From Chitinispirillaceae bacterium (GTDB lineage Bacteria; Fibrobacterota; Chitinivibrionia; Chitinivibrionales; Chitinispirillaceae): a stretch of DNA of 34,974 nucleotides. A program made the translations under genes and the position numbers. Location of the stretch: the NCBI GenBank assembly GCA_016929415.1, contig JAFGIW010000202.1, forward strand, positions 1-34,974, given 5' to 3'. Each line of letters opens with the position of its first letter. Within the stretch, counting starts at the first letter, position 1. Shown in pieces: positions 26,673 through 34,974 of the stretch. Below the pieces are notes generated by a model. The model made no database searches. It was not told the origin of the DNA and saw only the letters and a list, made by a program, of their open reading frames with translations.

Positions 26673-26674
26673 TC

Positions 26675-26986
26675 GTGAAAAACATCCGTATTGTCAATGG
26701 GCGCGCCGACAGTTCGGGGGGTGCGTTGCTGCATCCCTGGTATGGAACGATTGCGTGCCACAATGTGGCATTCATCAATAACCGGTGCACAACGCGCGGT
26801 CCGGAATTCGGCGGTGGAGCGGTATTTGCCGGGGGTCTCGACAAGGTGCTTTTCCATCGATGCACCTTCACGGGCAACCGTACAAGCAACGGCGGCGCGA
26901 TCCTGAACCGCGGGAGCAACCTGATCATCGATTCCTGCACCTTCTGGCGTTGGAAAACAAAGGATTGGAAGAAGAAATCACCATAA
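26675..26986 (+). pseudogene. Right-handed beta-helix protein fragment
   Basis: The frame gives imperfect repeats: SSGGALLH with NVAFINNRC, then FGGGAVFAG with VLFHRCTFTGNRT, then SNGGAILNRG with LIIDSCTF. This GGA(I/L/V) plus CTFxxN rhythm is the polymorphic-outer-membrane/pectate-lyase-like beta helix. There is no signal peptide (the only start is a GTG at 26675), and the frame ends abruptly in WRWKTKDWKKKSP. It is the middle of a secreted protein that has lost both ends. The sorting tail at 27423-27607 may have belonged to it. Confidence 0.65.
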
Positions 26987-27402
26987 GGGGTGGCGGGGAG
27001 ATTCAAAAGTCGGAGGATATCGATCCCCGCCTTGAAAACCAATTCCTTAAAAACGTTCTCGCCTTTGAGGAGGCGGATAAGGAGGAACCGATTCCGATGC
27101 GGTCCTTTTTCCCTGAAGGCTACCTATTTCCTCCGAAGGAGTCGATGTCCCAGGAAGAGCTTTCCGACAAGGTTGATGACATCAGCCGGATACTTTCCGA
27201 ACACAACATTGAATTCGGTTTCGCCAATGACCTGCCCGATCAAGTGCTTTATGACTACCTTGTGAGGGATTGCATTGCCAAGGACTCGGTATCTTCGTCG
27301 GTGGATGCCGGATTTACCTGGGTGCTTGATGGTTGTTACGGCGGATGCGAGGATTGTTTCCAGAGGGAATACTGCGAGACGGGAAGGGAAATGGAGGGGT
27401 AG
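26965..27402 (+). CDS. Small acidic protein with Cys-rich C-terminus, start uncertain
   Basis: About 145 residues are readable: IDPRLENQFLKNVLAFEEAD, then a stretch with SQEELSDKVDDISRILSEHN and PDQVLYDYLVRDCI, then GCYGGCEDCFQREYCETG. The middle resembles a widespread but unnamed small acidic bacterial protein with LExEFLxNVLAFEEA; I cannot give it a function. The C-terminal Cys pattern C-x3-C-x2-C-x5-C could bind metal. No ATG or GTG stands in frame at a sensible place. TTG at 26950 or 26965 are the nearest starts, and the reading begins within the beta-helix fragment. It may be a gene inserted into, or fused with, the decayed secreted gene. Whether it is expressed is open. Confidence 0.5.
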   Translation: MEEEITIRGGGEIQKSEDIDPRLENQFLKNVLAFEEADKEEPIPMRSFFPEGYLFPPKESMSQEELSDKVDDISRILSEHNIEFGFANDLPDQVLYDYLVRDCIAKDSVSSSVDAGFTWVLDGCYGGCEDCFQREYCETGREMEG

Positions 27403-27422
27403 TGAGTGGATAATTTCACCGG

Positions 27423-27607
27423 GAACGCGGCGTCTGTCGGTGAAATTATCCTCTGAAAGGACCATTTCCGTAATCGATCCGCTCGGACGTTTGGTCTATT
27501 TTCAGTGGATCTCACGGACAACATTTTTACAGAATACTTCCCTGAATATTGAGGTTAAATTTCCTTCCGGAGTATATATTATTAGAACAATCACCCCATC
27601 AGGATAG
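27423..27607 (+). pseudogene. Orphan C-terminal sorting-tail fragment (B)
   Basis: The frame reads TRRLSVKLSSERTISVIDPL, GRLVYFQW, then a stretch ending KFPSGVYIIRTITPSG. This aligns position by position with the intact tail RQLSITVPSEGTLTLIDLHG / GRRVWSMP / VPQGVYIVNFSG at the end of the next gene. It begins about 20 bases after the stop of the preceding ORF, in a different frame, and has no start codon or body of its own. The last residues (normally a short basic or hydrophobic end) are cut short. Confidence 0.7.
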
Positions 27608-27725
27608 AAAGAGAGGGCAATTTCAGTGTTTTAGCTATTCTTGGTTAAAAGCTGAACCGGAATTCAATTGAATATTTTCTGCTGCCTGCAGATGGAGAAA
27701 CAGGTGATCTTTAAAAGGGGAGTGT

Positions 27726-30422
27726 ATGAAACGATCTGCTTTGCATAAGTTTGTACGGCCTGCATTTCGCATGCAGGGGAGGTGTGTTGTGGTGACGGGT
27801 CTTCTTTCGCTTGTTGCATTCATGCCGACAGCGGTACAGTCCGCCGCTGATGCAATCGATACAACACTTCCCGCATCTGTTCCACCGGAGATTGTTGCCG
27901 ACTGGGAGGCTCAGGATGAAATTTCAAGCGGGGTCTATGCTGCTGCAATAGATAAAATTATCAGTGGCTTATCAGCGAAATACAAATCGAAAGTGGCTGC
28001 CGGCACCACCAAAGAGGCTTACATCATCGCCTGCCACTGGCGTCGCGTCTCGAGGATGGAATATAACGCTTCCAAGCTTAAGCGAATCATTTTCGCGCGC
28101 CATTATAATCTCGGCGGACCTACTCCGGGATATCTTGCCGACCTCGATTCCGACGGATTTAAAAGCGGGATAGGTTCCTGGCAAACATCGTCGAGCAAGG
28201 GTACGAATTATGAAAAAGGTTCGGCGCTTTGTCTGCTTGAAATGAAAAATTACTATTCGATGCCTGTCGACCTCATTACCGATACCGGCGGAGTGATCAG
28301 GGATCCCACTGTCTGGTTCGACGGAACGAGGGTGGTCTTCGCTTGGTCGAAAGACAACAACGGCTACCATCTCTACGAAATGCCGATCGACAGCGTCGAC
28401 AAAATCCGGCAATTGACAAAAGATCCCGAGGGACTGACTGTTTCGGACTTTGAACCCTGCTATCTTCCCGACAGCAACATCCTGTTCAACTCCACACGGT
28501 GTTTGGAACTTAACAGCGCTAACGGCAGCCATAATAGCAACCTGTTTATTATCAATAAAGACGGCAAGTACCTGCGACGGATCACCTATGATCAGTTCTC
28601 CGACTTTTCACCCTCGGTAATGGAAGACGGCAAAGTGCTTTATTCGCGCTGGGAAGCGAATGACCGAAACATTTATGCCTGTTTTCCTCTGATGTCCATG
28701 AATATGGATGGGGCGTATCAGTACGAATTTTTCGGCAATCAATCGACATGGCCGGGCACGATTTTCCAGGCCCGCAGGATTCCCGAGACGGCAACATTAT
28801 TGGCGATTATCAGTGTGCACCATTCGCCGTACGCAGGTGAACTCGCAATTATTAACGCGGAGGTTTCGAAAGCCGGTTCGAGGGCGGTTAAACTCATCGT
28901 ACCGGAACGCGCACCTGCCGATACGTCCAATATCATCGACGGGGCGAAACCGTTTTTTCAAAATCCATTCCCCATTGATGATATTGATTTTCTTGTGTCA
29001 TGGCGGCCTTCCGCCCAGTCTCCGTATAAGGAAAAATTCAATATCTATTTTATGAACGTCGACGGAGAACGGGAGCTTCTCGCATGGAACAGTACGCAGT
29101 CGGTAAGTCAGCCTTTATTGCTTGTGAAGCAGGATCCGCCAGCGGGAAAGGCGTACCAGGCGGATTATCAGGTAACGATGGGAAGAAGCAAGCTGTATAA
29201 CACCTATTTTGGAATGGGGGTTGATTCCACCGTGGATTCTGCTGCATATACAATCAGAAAATTGCGGCTCATTGCGCTGGAGTATCCGACAGATCCCGCC
29301 TTCGGCAATACGGGATCGAGTGAATACTGCATGACCCCGGCCGCCCGGTGGCCCGGATCAAGAGTGGCGAAACGGATTCTGGGCGAAACACCGGTTGAAA
29401 TTGACGGCTCAGCGGCTTTTTACCTGCCTGCCCGTACCCCGGTCTATTTACAGATGATCGATGCAAACGGGTGCGTGATCCAGTCGATGCGAAGTTTCTT
29501 CATGATCCAGCCCGGCGAACGTTATGATTGCGTCGGTTGCCATGAGAACAAGAATCAAGGCACTCCGCCAGGCCGGCTCCCCATCGCGGACGATCCGAGG
29601 GCGCTCGACCCGTTTTATGACATCAGTTACGATTATCTCTCCTATCCGAAGCACATTCAACCGATTTTGGACGAGAAGTGCATCTCCTGTCATAATGAGA
29701 GCCATGAGAAGGGGCTCGACCTGCGCGGCGATCTGATCCAGACCGGAACGCTTGCCGATCCTGATAATAAAGAGGCGAACCGCTCCTGGTGCAGGTCGTA
29801 TTACAACCTGACCGATCCGGCGAAAAATTACATCAATTATATTCCCGGCAATTCTCCCGCCGAAGGATTGCGCCCCTATACGTTTGGTTCGTCGAAGAGC
29901 GTGCTTGTCGCCAAGCTCCGTGCCGGTCATAAAGACGTTGTTTTATCGGAAGTTCAAAGGGCAAAACTCTATGCATGGATCGATCTGGGCATTCCCTATG
30001 GAGCTTATACGGAAGGGATGTCGGAGGAGCTGGCGACTGCTTATTCGCAACGGCTGGCACGCCGCACGCAGCACGAGCAGCTTGAGGCGCAGAATGTGGC
30101 GGAATTTGAAGAAGCCGGCGGATATCCCATGGGCGTCATCGAACCCTTCCCCGGAAAAAGGGTGTGCGGCGCCTCGTCCGGATGCCGGATTGCCCTCCGT
30201 TTCTTCCGTGCGATACGGCAGTTGTCAATCACCGTCCCGTCTGAGGGCACGCTCACCCTCATCGACCTGCACGGACGCAGGGTATGGTCGATGCCGGTCA
30301 CCCGCGAAACGTTCCTGAAGAGTGCGACGCTCACGCTGCCGGTAATGGTGCCGCAGGGAGTCTATATCGTCAATTTTTCGGGACGAACCGGTTCCGCACG
30401 TCAGCTTGTCTCGATGCTCTGA
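27726..30422 (+). CDS. Exported dihaem cytochrome-like protein, hydrazine-synthase-alpha-like family, with C-terminal sorting tail
   Basis: The 898-residue product starts 4 bases after AAAAGGGGAG and has a signal peptide (about 1-40, core CVVVTGLLSLVAFMPTAVQS). Residues of about 120-580 form a beta-propeller-like domain with TolB-type repeats (PTVWFDGTRVVFAWSKDN, SPSVMEDGKVLYSRWE). GSAAFYLPARTPVYLQMIDA and MRSFFMIQPGERYDCVGCHE are hallmarks of this family. Two haem-binding motifs are C602VGCH and C652ISCH. The last 65 residues (RQLSITVPSEGTLTLIDLHG ... GVYIVNFSG) are a Por/type IX-like sorting domain. The family is far wider than anammox bacteria, so hydrazine synthesis should not be inferred. 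A surface redox or sugar-linked role is possible. Confidence 0.85.
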   Translation: MKRSALHKFVRPAFRMQGRCVVVTGLLSLVAFMPTAVQSAADAIDTTLPASVPPEIVADWEAQDEISSGVYAAAIDKIISGLSAKYKSKVAAGTTKEAYIIACHWRRVSRMEYNASKLKRIIFARHYNLGGPTPGYLADLDSDGFKSGIGSWQTSSSKGTNYEKGSALCLLEMKNYYSMPVDLITDTGGVIRDPTVWFDGTRVVFAWSKDNNGYHLYEMPIDSVDKIRQLTKDPEGLTVSDFEPCYLPDSNILFNSTRCLELNSANGSHNSNLFIINKDGKYLRRITYDQFSDFSPSVMEDGKVLYSRWEANDRNIYACFPLMSMNMDGAYQYEFFGNQSTWPGTIFQARRIPETATLLAIISVHHSPYAGELAIINAEVSKAGSRAVKLIVPERAPADTSNIIDGAKPFFQNPFPIDDIDFLVSWRPSAQSPYKEKFNIYFMNVDGERELLAWNSTQSVSQPLLLVKQDPPAGKAYQADYQVTMGRSKLYNTYFGMGVDSTVDSAAYTIRKLRLIALEYPTDPAFGNTGSSEYCMTPAARWPGSRVAKRILGETPVEIDGSAAFYLPARTPVYLQMIDANGCVIQSMRSFFMIQPGERYDCVGCHENKNQGTPPGRLPIADDPRALDPFYDISYDYLSYPKHIQPILDEKCISCHNESHEKGLDLRGDLIQTGTLADPDNKEANRSWCRSYYNLTDPAKNYINYIPGNSPAEGLRPYTFGSSKSVLVAKLRAGHKDVVLSEVQRAKLYAWIDLGIPYGAYTEGMSEELATAYSQRLARRTQHEQLEAQNVAEFEEAGGYPMGVIEPFPGKRVCGASSGCRIALRFFRAIRQLSITVPSEGTLTLIDLHGRRVWSMPVTRETFLKSATLTLPVMVPQGVYIVNFSGRTGSARQLVSML

Positions 30423-30443
30423 AACCAGGCAGCTCTTGAGGGA

Positions 30444-30463
30444 GGCCGCTCAACCCGGCGGCC
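30444..30463. terminator. Weak hairpin between convergent genes
   Basis: GGCCGC (30444-30449) pairs with GCGGCC (30458-30463) around an 8-base loop, 22 bases after the dihaem gene stop and just beyond the end of the opposing gene. No T run follows, so termination is uncertain. Confidence 0.3.
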
Positions 30464-30471
30464 CCGTTATA

Positions 30472-31122
30472 TCAATCGATCTCTCTCGAGGCTGCCCAAC
30501 GGTCCATCATTTCCTTTGGGTCGAGTCCCCAGAGGCCGAAACAGATTCGATGGATCGAAAAGCGCGTCCGGTCGTAGTGATCAGTGCTCCGGAGGGTGAT
30601 TGCATGTCGTCGGGTATCGACAAATCGTCTGAAAAAAAGTGCCGGTATGGTATTCAAAAGGCTTCTCCTCACCAATCCCGCCTCGGAGAGCGCATCGGCG
30701 ATTATTGAAGAGCAGTTGTACCGCAAAAAATCATACCGTGTCGATCCCTCCCTGAAACTTCTATCCTCGGCATTGAAACGGTTCCTGATGCCCTCGACAA
30801 CCTGCGGTTCGACGAGAGCCCCGGCGCCGTAAACAACCGTACGTGTAGTTTCGCTCCTTTTATACAGGTAGACATGCCGGTACCGGGGTGAGGCCGGGTC
30901 CCGCTCGACCCATTGCCCGCCGTCGCCGAACAACCATGATGCTGCCGGCATGATTGAGATAAGAAAATCGGTCCTTAAAAGGTAAGGGTTGATGATCTGG
31001 TAAACGGTCCGGTCGAGCGCCAGGGCGATATGGCCGTTGTAGAAAAAATTGACTTTACCGACCGGCTTGAACGGCAGCGAGAAAAAGAGGATCAGGTTCG
31101 ATGTTTCAAGCAGCCGTTGCAC
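30472..31122 (-). CDS. Permuted papain-like (YiiX/LRAT/DUF4105-like) hydrolase candidate
   Basis: The 216-residue product has an early His in a strand, NGHIALALDRTVYQI (about 29-43), and a later Cys at the start of a helix, YNCSSIIADALSEAGL (about 136-151). The order His-then-Cys is that of circularly permuted papain-fold proteins such as YiiX, LRAT and DUF4105, while normal NlpC/P60 enzymes have Cys first. Such proteins act as amidases, acyltransferases or peptidases, often at the envelope. No signal peptide is clear, although residues 8-20 (SNLILFFSLPFKP) are hydrophobic. It starts 6 bases after the truncated permease frame. The family guess rests on the motif order and should be treated as tentative. 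Confidence 0.6.
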   Translation of the reverse strand: MQRLLETSNLILFFSLPFKPVGKVNFFYNGHIALALDRTVYQIINPYLLRTDFLISIMPAASWLFGDGGQWVERDPASPRYRHVYLYKRSETTRTVVYGAGALVEPQVVEGIRNRFNAEDRSFREGSTRYDFLRYNCSSIIADALSEAGLVRRSLLNTIPALFFRRFVDTRRHAITLRSTDHYDRTRFSIHRICFGLWGLDPKEMMDRWAASREID

Positions 31123-31128
31123 GGAAGA

Positions 31129-31494
31129 TCACCTCAGCCCGGAGGCGACAACGGCTGGTGAATGTTGACAGATGGTTACCAGGGTGGTGGGCGATCCTGA
31201 AATGAATCCCGCGTTTTCGAAGCCTATAAATGCAAGAAACAGCCCGATTCCAACGCTCACGGCGCATTTGAGCGACAGCGGGATCGAATGAATGATCGTT
31301 TCTCGGAGCTTCGTCAGGGTGATGATGACGATGATGCATCCTTCAATGAAAAAAAATCCCGGCCCTATCCGCCAGTCGATGCCCGTTGCCTTACAGATCG
31401 TATAGGCTAAAAAGGCGTTGATCTCCATGCCGGGGGCGAGTGAAATGGGGTAGTTCGACAGGAGGCCCATCATGATGGTGATGATTCCGCTTAC
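31129..31494 (-). pseudogene. Truncated AzgA-type purine permease (NCS2 family)
   Basis: The frame matches the part of adenine/guanine permeases after helix 1: MGLLSNYPISLAPGMEINAF, AYTICKATGIDWR, FFIEGCIIVIITLTKLRETI, SIPLSLKCAVSVGIGLFLAF, IGFENAGFISGSPTTLV. A full AzgA/NCS2 permease has about 430 residues and more than ten helices; this has about 115. Homology seems to run a few residues upstream of the ATG at 31473 (SGIITIM) until a stop at 31495. Both ends are missing: an N-terminal piece of about 60 residues and roughly the last 250. It is a gene remnant, not a transporter. Confidence 0.8.
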
Positions 31495-31566
31495 CTATCA
31501 TGTTGAGGGAACCGTCGGTCCTGCAATTCAGCCGAGCGACAACCCCTTCAGTCCCTCAACAGATAG
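31495..31566. repeat. 15-16-base inverted repeat at the edge of the permease remnant
   Basis: CTATCATGTTGAGGGA (31495-31510) is mirrored by TCCCTCAACAGATAG (31552-31566) with one extra base, 41 bases apart. The right arm lies in the last codons of the lipoprotein gene, and the left arm starts exactly where the permease frame is cut by a stop. Confidence 0.6.
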
Positions 31567-31907
31567 CTTGTCGCATCAAAAAATATTACCTTGCGAAACG
31601 CCGGGTCGTTGAGCTGAATTTCAACGACATCGACAATCCTGTTCTGGTTCTGGATGACCGTCTGTCCCACCAGGAACCAGTCCTGTCCACGCTGGCCGTG
31701 GAGACCGGAAATATACCGGTATTCAGCGGCAACTCCCTCATAAGGGTTTTTCACGCCACCCACCACCACGGCGTCATGAAATGATTCCCCTTTGTCATTT
31801 GAAAAGGTGGCGGAAGCGACTTCCATGGGGCCGTCGGTTTTAAGGGTCTGCCGCGTGGTGCATGAGGAGAGGACAACGCAGATCACTAAAAGCATAAACA
31901 TTTTCAT
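31548..31907 (-). CDS. Small lipoprotein of unknown function
   Basis: The 119-residue product has a classic lipoprotein signal (MKMFMLLVICVVLSSC) with lipobox LSSC at 13-16, so the mature protein would be lipid-modified at Cys16. The rest is one compact domain with several strands (DAVVVGGVKNPYEGVAAEYR, QDWFLVGQTVIQNQNRIVDV). I recognise no family, although AAEYRYI and the following strand pairs suggest a small beta-rich fold. AAGGAGG lies 6 bases before the ATG, and a TATAAT box stands about 36 bases further up, so it is probably well expressed as a single gene. Confidence 0.85.
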   Translation of the reverse strand: MKMFMLLVICVVLSSCTTRQTLKTDGPMEVASATFSNDKGESFHDAVVVGGVKNPYEGVAAEYRYISGLHGQRGQDWFLVGQTVIQNQNRIVDVVEIQLNDPAFRKVIFFDATSYLLRD

Positions 31908-31943
31908 ACCGAACCTCCTTGAAATGCTCCATGATCTACCTAT

Positions 31944-31949
31944 ATTATA
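31944..31949 (-). promoter_or_regulatory. -10 box (TATAAT) of the lipoprotein gene
   Basis: On the minus strand a perfect TATAAT lies about 36 bases before the ATG at 31907, giving a short leader that contains the strong AAGGAGG site. The -35 region reads only TTTCCC. Confidence 0.55.
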
Positions 31950-32138
31950 TCATTAATCGCTTAAAAGGGAAATTGTTTTTTAACTATTTTTTACCTTTGG
32001 ATTACTAGCTTCCGGCAAATGTAAAAACGAAGATGGGGTGAAGCACATTTTGTTAATTAGTAGGGGGTGAAGATTGAAAAGGTTCATGTTATTTTCAATA
32101 TTTAGAGTCCCGCCCCTGCTGCCGCCACAATTTGTAGT

Positions 32139-32162
32139 GGGAGAGTGAAGTCACACTCTCCC
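32139..32162. repeat. Perfect 9-base-pair hairpin in the intergenic region
   Basis: GGGAGAGTG and CACTCTCCC are exact reverse complements with a 6-base loop. There is no T run on either side. It could be an extragenic palindromic element; only this copy is evident in the window. Confidence 0.5.
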
Positions 32163-32334
32163 TTCCACCGTAACCGGGGGAGGAGAGCAGTGATAGGGGC
32201 ACACAAGAAGAGGGGATAGGAAGATTGAAATCACGACCGACCGGTAATTATTCATTTCATTACCTAATAGAGCTGGTTCGGGCATTCACAATCATGCGGT
32301 CGACACCTGCTGCGGGTGAAGATGCGCATTCCGC

Positions 32335-33741
32335 TTACCCGACACTTTTTCCGTTCCAGCAGTAGGTGCATAGTTTTTCGGCAGGCAGGCCGATGGCGTC
32401 GATCATATCTTCAAGGCGCTGGTACTTGAGCGACGTCAACCCGATGCGGCTACGTATTTTTTCGACCATGGCGCAGTATTTCACGCTGGTACAGTCAGCA
32501 TACGCTTCGAGGTCGGGCTCTTTATTTCCTTCGATCTCCTCGATCGCCCGGCGCCCGGCCAGATCGAGTTCGGAACGCGACCGCGAGAAATTGAGGTATT
32601 TGCATCCGTAAATAAGTGGCGGGCAGGCAGGCCGCATATGAAGCTCCTTTGCGCCGTAGTTCCACAGCCGCTGCATCGTGTCGCGCAGCTGGGTCCCGCG
32701 GACGATCGAATCATCGCAGAAGAGCAGCCGCAGTCCCTCGGTGAGTTCACGGATCGGGATCAGCTTCATCTTGGCCACAAGCTCCCTGATGCTCTGCTGC
32801 TGCGGCATGAAACTGCGCGGCCAGGTCGGCGTATACTTTACAAAAGGGCGACGGTAGGTAATTCGGGCCTTGTCGGCGTACCCGAGAGCGTGTGCAATGC
32901 CGGAATCGGGGATGCCGGAAACGTAATCGACTTTTACTGTTTCGTTTTTCGCGAGTTTCGCGCCGCTGCGATATCGGGCGGCCTCAACATTGATTCCCTC
33001 ATACTGTGAAGCAGGATAACCGTAATAGACCCATAAAAAAGAGCATATCTGCATGACGGGTCCGGGCTTACAGCGTTGTTCATAACCGTCGGCAGTGATG
33101 AAAATCACCTCTCCGGGACCGAGTTCATGCTCGATTTCATAGCTCAGGTTGGGAAACGCACAGGTTTCCATGGTAACGGAAAATCCTTTAGGCCCCTTGC
33201 CGATAATCATCGGCGTGCGGCCATAGCGGTCGCGGGCGGCGTAAATACCGGCTTGGGTAAGCAGAAGCATCGAACAGGATCCTTCGATTGAATCCTGAAC
33301 GTGCCGGATCCCCGCTTCGAAAGTCTGCTCCTGATTAATGAGCATTGCGACGAGTTCCGTAGGATTGATTTCGTTACCGCTCATCTCGCTGAAATGTATA
33401 CAACGCTCTTTTGAAGCCTTTTGTGCGAGTTGTTCGGCGTTTTTAATCACACCGACTGTGACGATTGCATAGATCCCCAGATGCGAACCGATAATCAGAG
33501 GCTGATCTTCAAAGTCACTGATGACGCCGATCCCGCTGTTTCCTGAAAGCTTCTGGACATCATCATCAAATTTACTCCGGAATTGTGCATTGGTGATGTC
33601 ATGGATGAAACGGAAAATTCCATCCGGATTTAAAACGGCAAGGCCTCCCCGGCGGGTGCCAAGATGCGAGTGATAGTCAGTGCCGTAAAAAAGATCCGGC
33701 ACACACGATTCATGTGAGATAACGCCGAAAAATCCACTCAT
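32335..33741 (-). CDS. PurF-like phosphoribosyltransferase with degenerate glutaminase domain
   Basis: The 468-residue product aligns over its full length with amidophosphoribosyltransferase. The PRPP loop CDDSIVRGTQL (about 339-349) is intact and so is the C-terminal CTYCWNG Cys pair. The N-terminal nucleophile is changed: it begins MSGFFGV, with Ser where PurF has Cys2. The usual RYSTxG and AHNGNL glutamine-site motifs read ISDFED and VTVGVIKN. The glutaminase half therefore looks inactive. AAAGGA before the ATG at 33741 supports this start over the ATG at 33765. It may use ammonia, or another amine or channel partner, or have a different reaction. A similar MxGxFG paralogue group exists in other bacteria. 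A PurF role should not be assumed. Confidence 0.8.
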   Translation of the reverse strand: MSGFFGVISHESCVPDLFYGTDYHSHLGTRRGGLAVLNPDGIFRFIHDITNAQFRSKFDDDVQKLSGNSGIGVISDFEDQPLIIGSHLGIYAIVTVGVIKNAEQLAQKASKERCIHFSEMSGNEINPTELVAMLINQEQTFEAGIRHVQDSIEGSCSMLLLTQAGIYAARDRYGRTPMIIGKGPKGFSVTMETCAFPNLSYEIEHELGPGEVIFITADGYEQRCKPGPVMQICSFLWVYYGYPASQYEGINVEAARYRSGAKLAKNETVKVDYVSGIPDSGIAHALGYADKARITYRRPFVKYTPTWPRSFMPQQQSIRELVAKMKLIPIRELTEGLRLLFCDDSIVRGTQLRDTMQRLWNYGAKELHMRPACPPLIYGCKYLNFSRSRSELDLAGRRAIEEIEGNKEPDLEAYADCTSVKYCAMVEKIRSRIGLTSLKYQRLEDMIDAIGLPAEKLCTYCWNGKSVG

Positions 33742-33850
33742 AGAGATTCCTTTCCAAAAATGCACTCATGGTTGAGAAGGTAAAAAATATACCGTGTTCA
33801 TTGAAGAGTCAGCATGAATCTGCATCTTTTTATCAGTTGCTTTTTTCTGA

Positions 33851-34974
<1,124 letters not shown>

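Larger units (their letters stand above)
31908..32334. other. Gap between the lipoprotein gene and the PurF-like gene
   Basis: Near 31944 it contains the -10 box of the lipoprotein gene. The middle holds a 9-base perfect hairpin (GGGAGAGTG 32139-32147 with CACTCTCCC 32154-32162, loop AAGTCA) in a C/G-rich stretch, without a T run. It may be an extragenic repeat element. No further gene is seen. Confidence 0.45.

Noticed and set aside
26408-26674. Open frame leading into the beta-helix fragment
   Set aside because: Apart from the short CRSIRIAL stretch that belongs to the decayed tail, it is an out-of-frame reading of panE and fragment A.
27726-30422. Annotation as hydrazine synthase (anammox)
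   Set aside because: Family resemblance only; there are two CxxCH motifs and a sorting tail, and no hydrazine synthase beta/gamma genes adjacent. The family is widespread.

Overview
The window reads as a chromosomal segment of a Gram-negative bacterium, probably of the Fibrobacterota/FCB type. Three things suggest this: outer-membrane barrel proteins and a LolA-like protein; secreted proteins ending in, or followed by, a C-terminal domain resembling type IX/Por sorting tails (DLxGRxV ... GVYIV); and a cell-surface-type dihaem protein of the hydrazine-synthase-alpha-like family. The taxonomic placement is inference. I saw no rRNA, tRNA, CRISPR array, transposase or phage gene.

Layout. 1-2120: the end of a small HTH protein with a histone-H1-like Lys/Ala tail, its terminator, then the lipid II flippase MurJ and a bidirectional terminator. 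2128-2958 (minus): a membrane-anchored, disordered Arg/Asp/Asn-rich protein. 3393-7418 (minus): a polyamine operon, speD - speE - ornithine-decarboxylase-like - second speE-like, perhaps ending in a tiny membrane protein, behind a structured leader. 7761-9970 (minus): a PAS histidine kinase and a response regulator whose output is a RsbW-like ATPase domain. 10157-10645 (minus): a YchJ-type SEC-C protein, divergent from pyrF.

11600-16863 (plus) is a five-gene envelope export cluster: LolA-like periplasmic protein, two FtsX/LolC-type permeases, a LolD-type ATPase and a beta-barrel outer-membrane protein. A ZIP metal transporter follows. After an AT-rich regulatory gap with a LacI-like palindrome comes a GH106-like glycoside hydrolase of about 1000 residues that starts at TTG. 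Next are a secreted carboxypeptidase-regulatory-domain protein, an outer-membrane barrel-like protein and a ketopantoate reductase.

26447-27607 is a mosaic of gene remains: two orphan, out-of-frame sorting-tail fragments, a beta-helix fragment and a small Cys-rich ORF. It is followed by the dihaem protein, which keeps an intact tail of the same type. The right end carries a permuted-papain-like protein, a truncated AzgA-type purine permease, a lipoprotein, a PurF-like protein that lacks the catalytic cysteine and glutamine-site motifs, and the start of ligA.

The observations most worth following are the orphan sorting tails, the degenerate-glutaminase PurF paralogue, the two-aminopropyltransferase operon with its leader, and the five-gene export cluster.
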